Part shown: piece by piece, positions 6,467-6,796 of the stretch | Numbering within the stretch: the first letter of the stretch is position 1 | Layout: each line of letters opens with the position of its first letter | Source of the DNA: Candidatus Latescibacterota bacterium | GTDB lineage: Bacteria; JAAXHH01; JABIQT01 | NCBI GenBank assembly: GCA_018667995.1 | Contig: JABIQT010000767.1 | Span: 1 to 6,796 of the forward strand | Direction of reading: 5' to 3' | Length of the DNA: 6,796 nucleotides | The notes under the pieces: model-generated | Told to the model about the DNA's origin: nothing | Databases searched by the model: none | The model's input: the letters and a program-made list of their open reading frames with translations, nothing else | Translations under genes and position numbers: made by a program

Positions 6467-6796
6467 ATGAATCCCGTTTTACGGCGATGGTCCACGGTGT
6501 GCTATGCCGCGGTGGTTTCGCTGCTATACCCCTTTAGAGCCCTGGGCCAAGAGGAAGCTGTAGCATTGGATACGGGCAATACCGCCTGGATGCTGGTCAG
6601 CTGCGCCCTTGTCCTCCTGATGGTTCCCGGACTGGCCCTGTTCTATGGAGGACTCACACGGACGCGAAATGTCCTTTCAACTATGATGCACAGTTTTGTG
6701 GCCATGGGAATCTTCGGCGTTCAGTGGGTCGTAGTTGGTTTCGCACTGACTTTTGGTACCGCTGCACTCATCCCTGGTATACTCGGATGGAGCTGG
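6467..6796 (+). CDS. amt: Amt-family ammonium transporter, 5' part only
   Basis: Amt/AmtB proteins are trimeric inner-membrane channels that take up ammonium. The frame is open from the ATG at 6467 to the window end (110 codons), so the 3' part is cut off by the window, not by the organism. GGAGG at 6457-6461, five bases before the ATG, supports the start. Residues 1-28 look like a signal peptide or extra N-terminal helix (ending RALGQ), as in some bacterial Amt proteins. The mature part opens with DTGNTAWMLVSCALVLLM and the family signature PGLALFYGGL (54-63), then RTRNVLSTMMHSF (65-77) and a second membrane helix (about 78-97). His75 stands where Gln is usual in this block. The gating Phe pair, the conserved Asp and the twin pore His residues lie beyond the window. 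Amt genes are often paired with a PII (glnK) gene; none is visible here, and it could lie downstream. Confidence 0.92.
   Translation, partial: MNPVLRRWSTVCYAAVVSLLYPFRALGQEEAVALDTGNTAWMLVSCALVLLMVPGLALFYGGLTRTRNVLSTMMHSFVAMGIFGVQWVVVGFALTFGTAALIPGILGWSW

Overview
The window carries six protein-coding genes at ordinary bacterial density and moderate GC, with no RNA genes, insertion sequences or CRISPR. A lipoprotein murein transglycosylase, a secreted amidohydrolase and an ammonium transporter with a signal-like N-terminus point to a Gram-negative (diderm) bacterium. A proteobacterium is my guess, but nothing here fixes the lineage.

Layout. The left third (111-2343, minus strand) is a two-gene cluster: an unrecognised 181-residue protein followed 10 bases later by a penicillin-acylase-family Ntn hydrolase. 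The acylase keeps its catalytic core but stops well short of the usual family length and has no signal peptide. A 161-base divergent spacer with a plausible sigma-70 promoter leads to an MltB-like lytic transglycosylase lipoprotein on the plus strand (2505-3503). It converges, with a 49-base gap, on a secreted metal-dependent amidohydrolase of the imidazolonepropionase/prolidase type (3553-4794, minus). The amidohydrolase has its own good promoter (TTGATC, 16-base spacer, TATAAT). A gene-poor spacer (about 4930-5182) follows. Next is a 303-residue, helix-rich, membrane-anchored protein of unknown function (5183-6094, minus). Across an AT-rich divergent spacer of about 370 bases lies the 5' end of an Amt-family ammonium transporter (6467 to the window edge, plus).

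The cell-envelope theme (hydrolysis of amide or peptide compounds, peptidoglycan cleavage, membrane anchoring, ammonium uptake) is loose. The strand changes suggest four or five separate transcription units, not one pathway. Nothing here is clearly a new system. The best leads are the shortened acylase with its unknown partner, and the amt divergent spacer, which holds a 14-base perfect palindrome with a related half-site and a pair of 8-base direct repeats at 11-base spacing.
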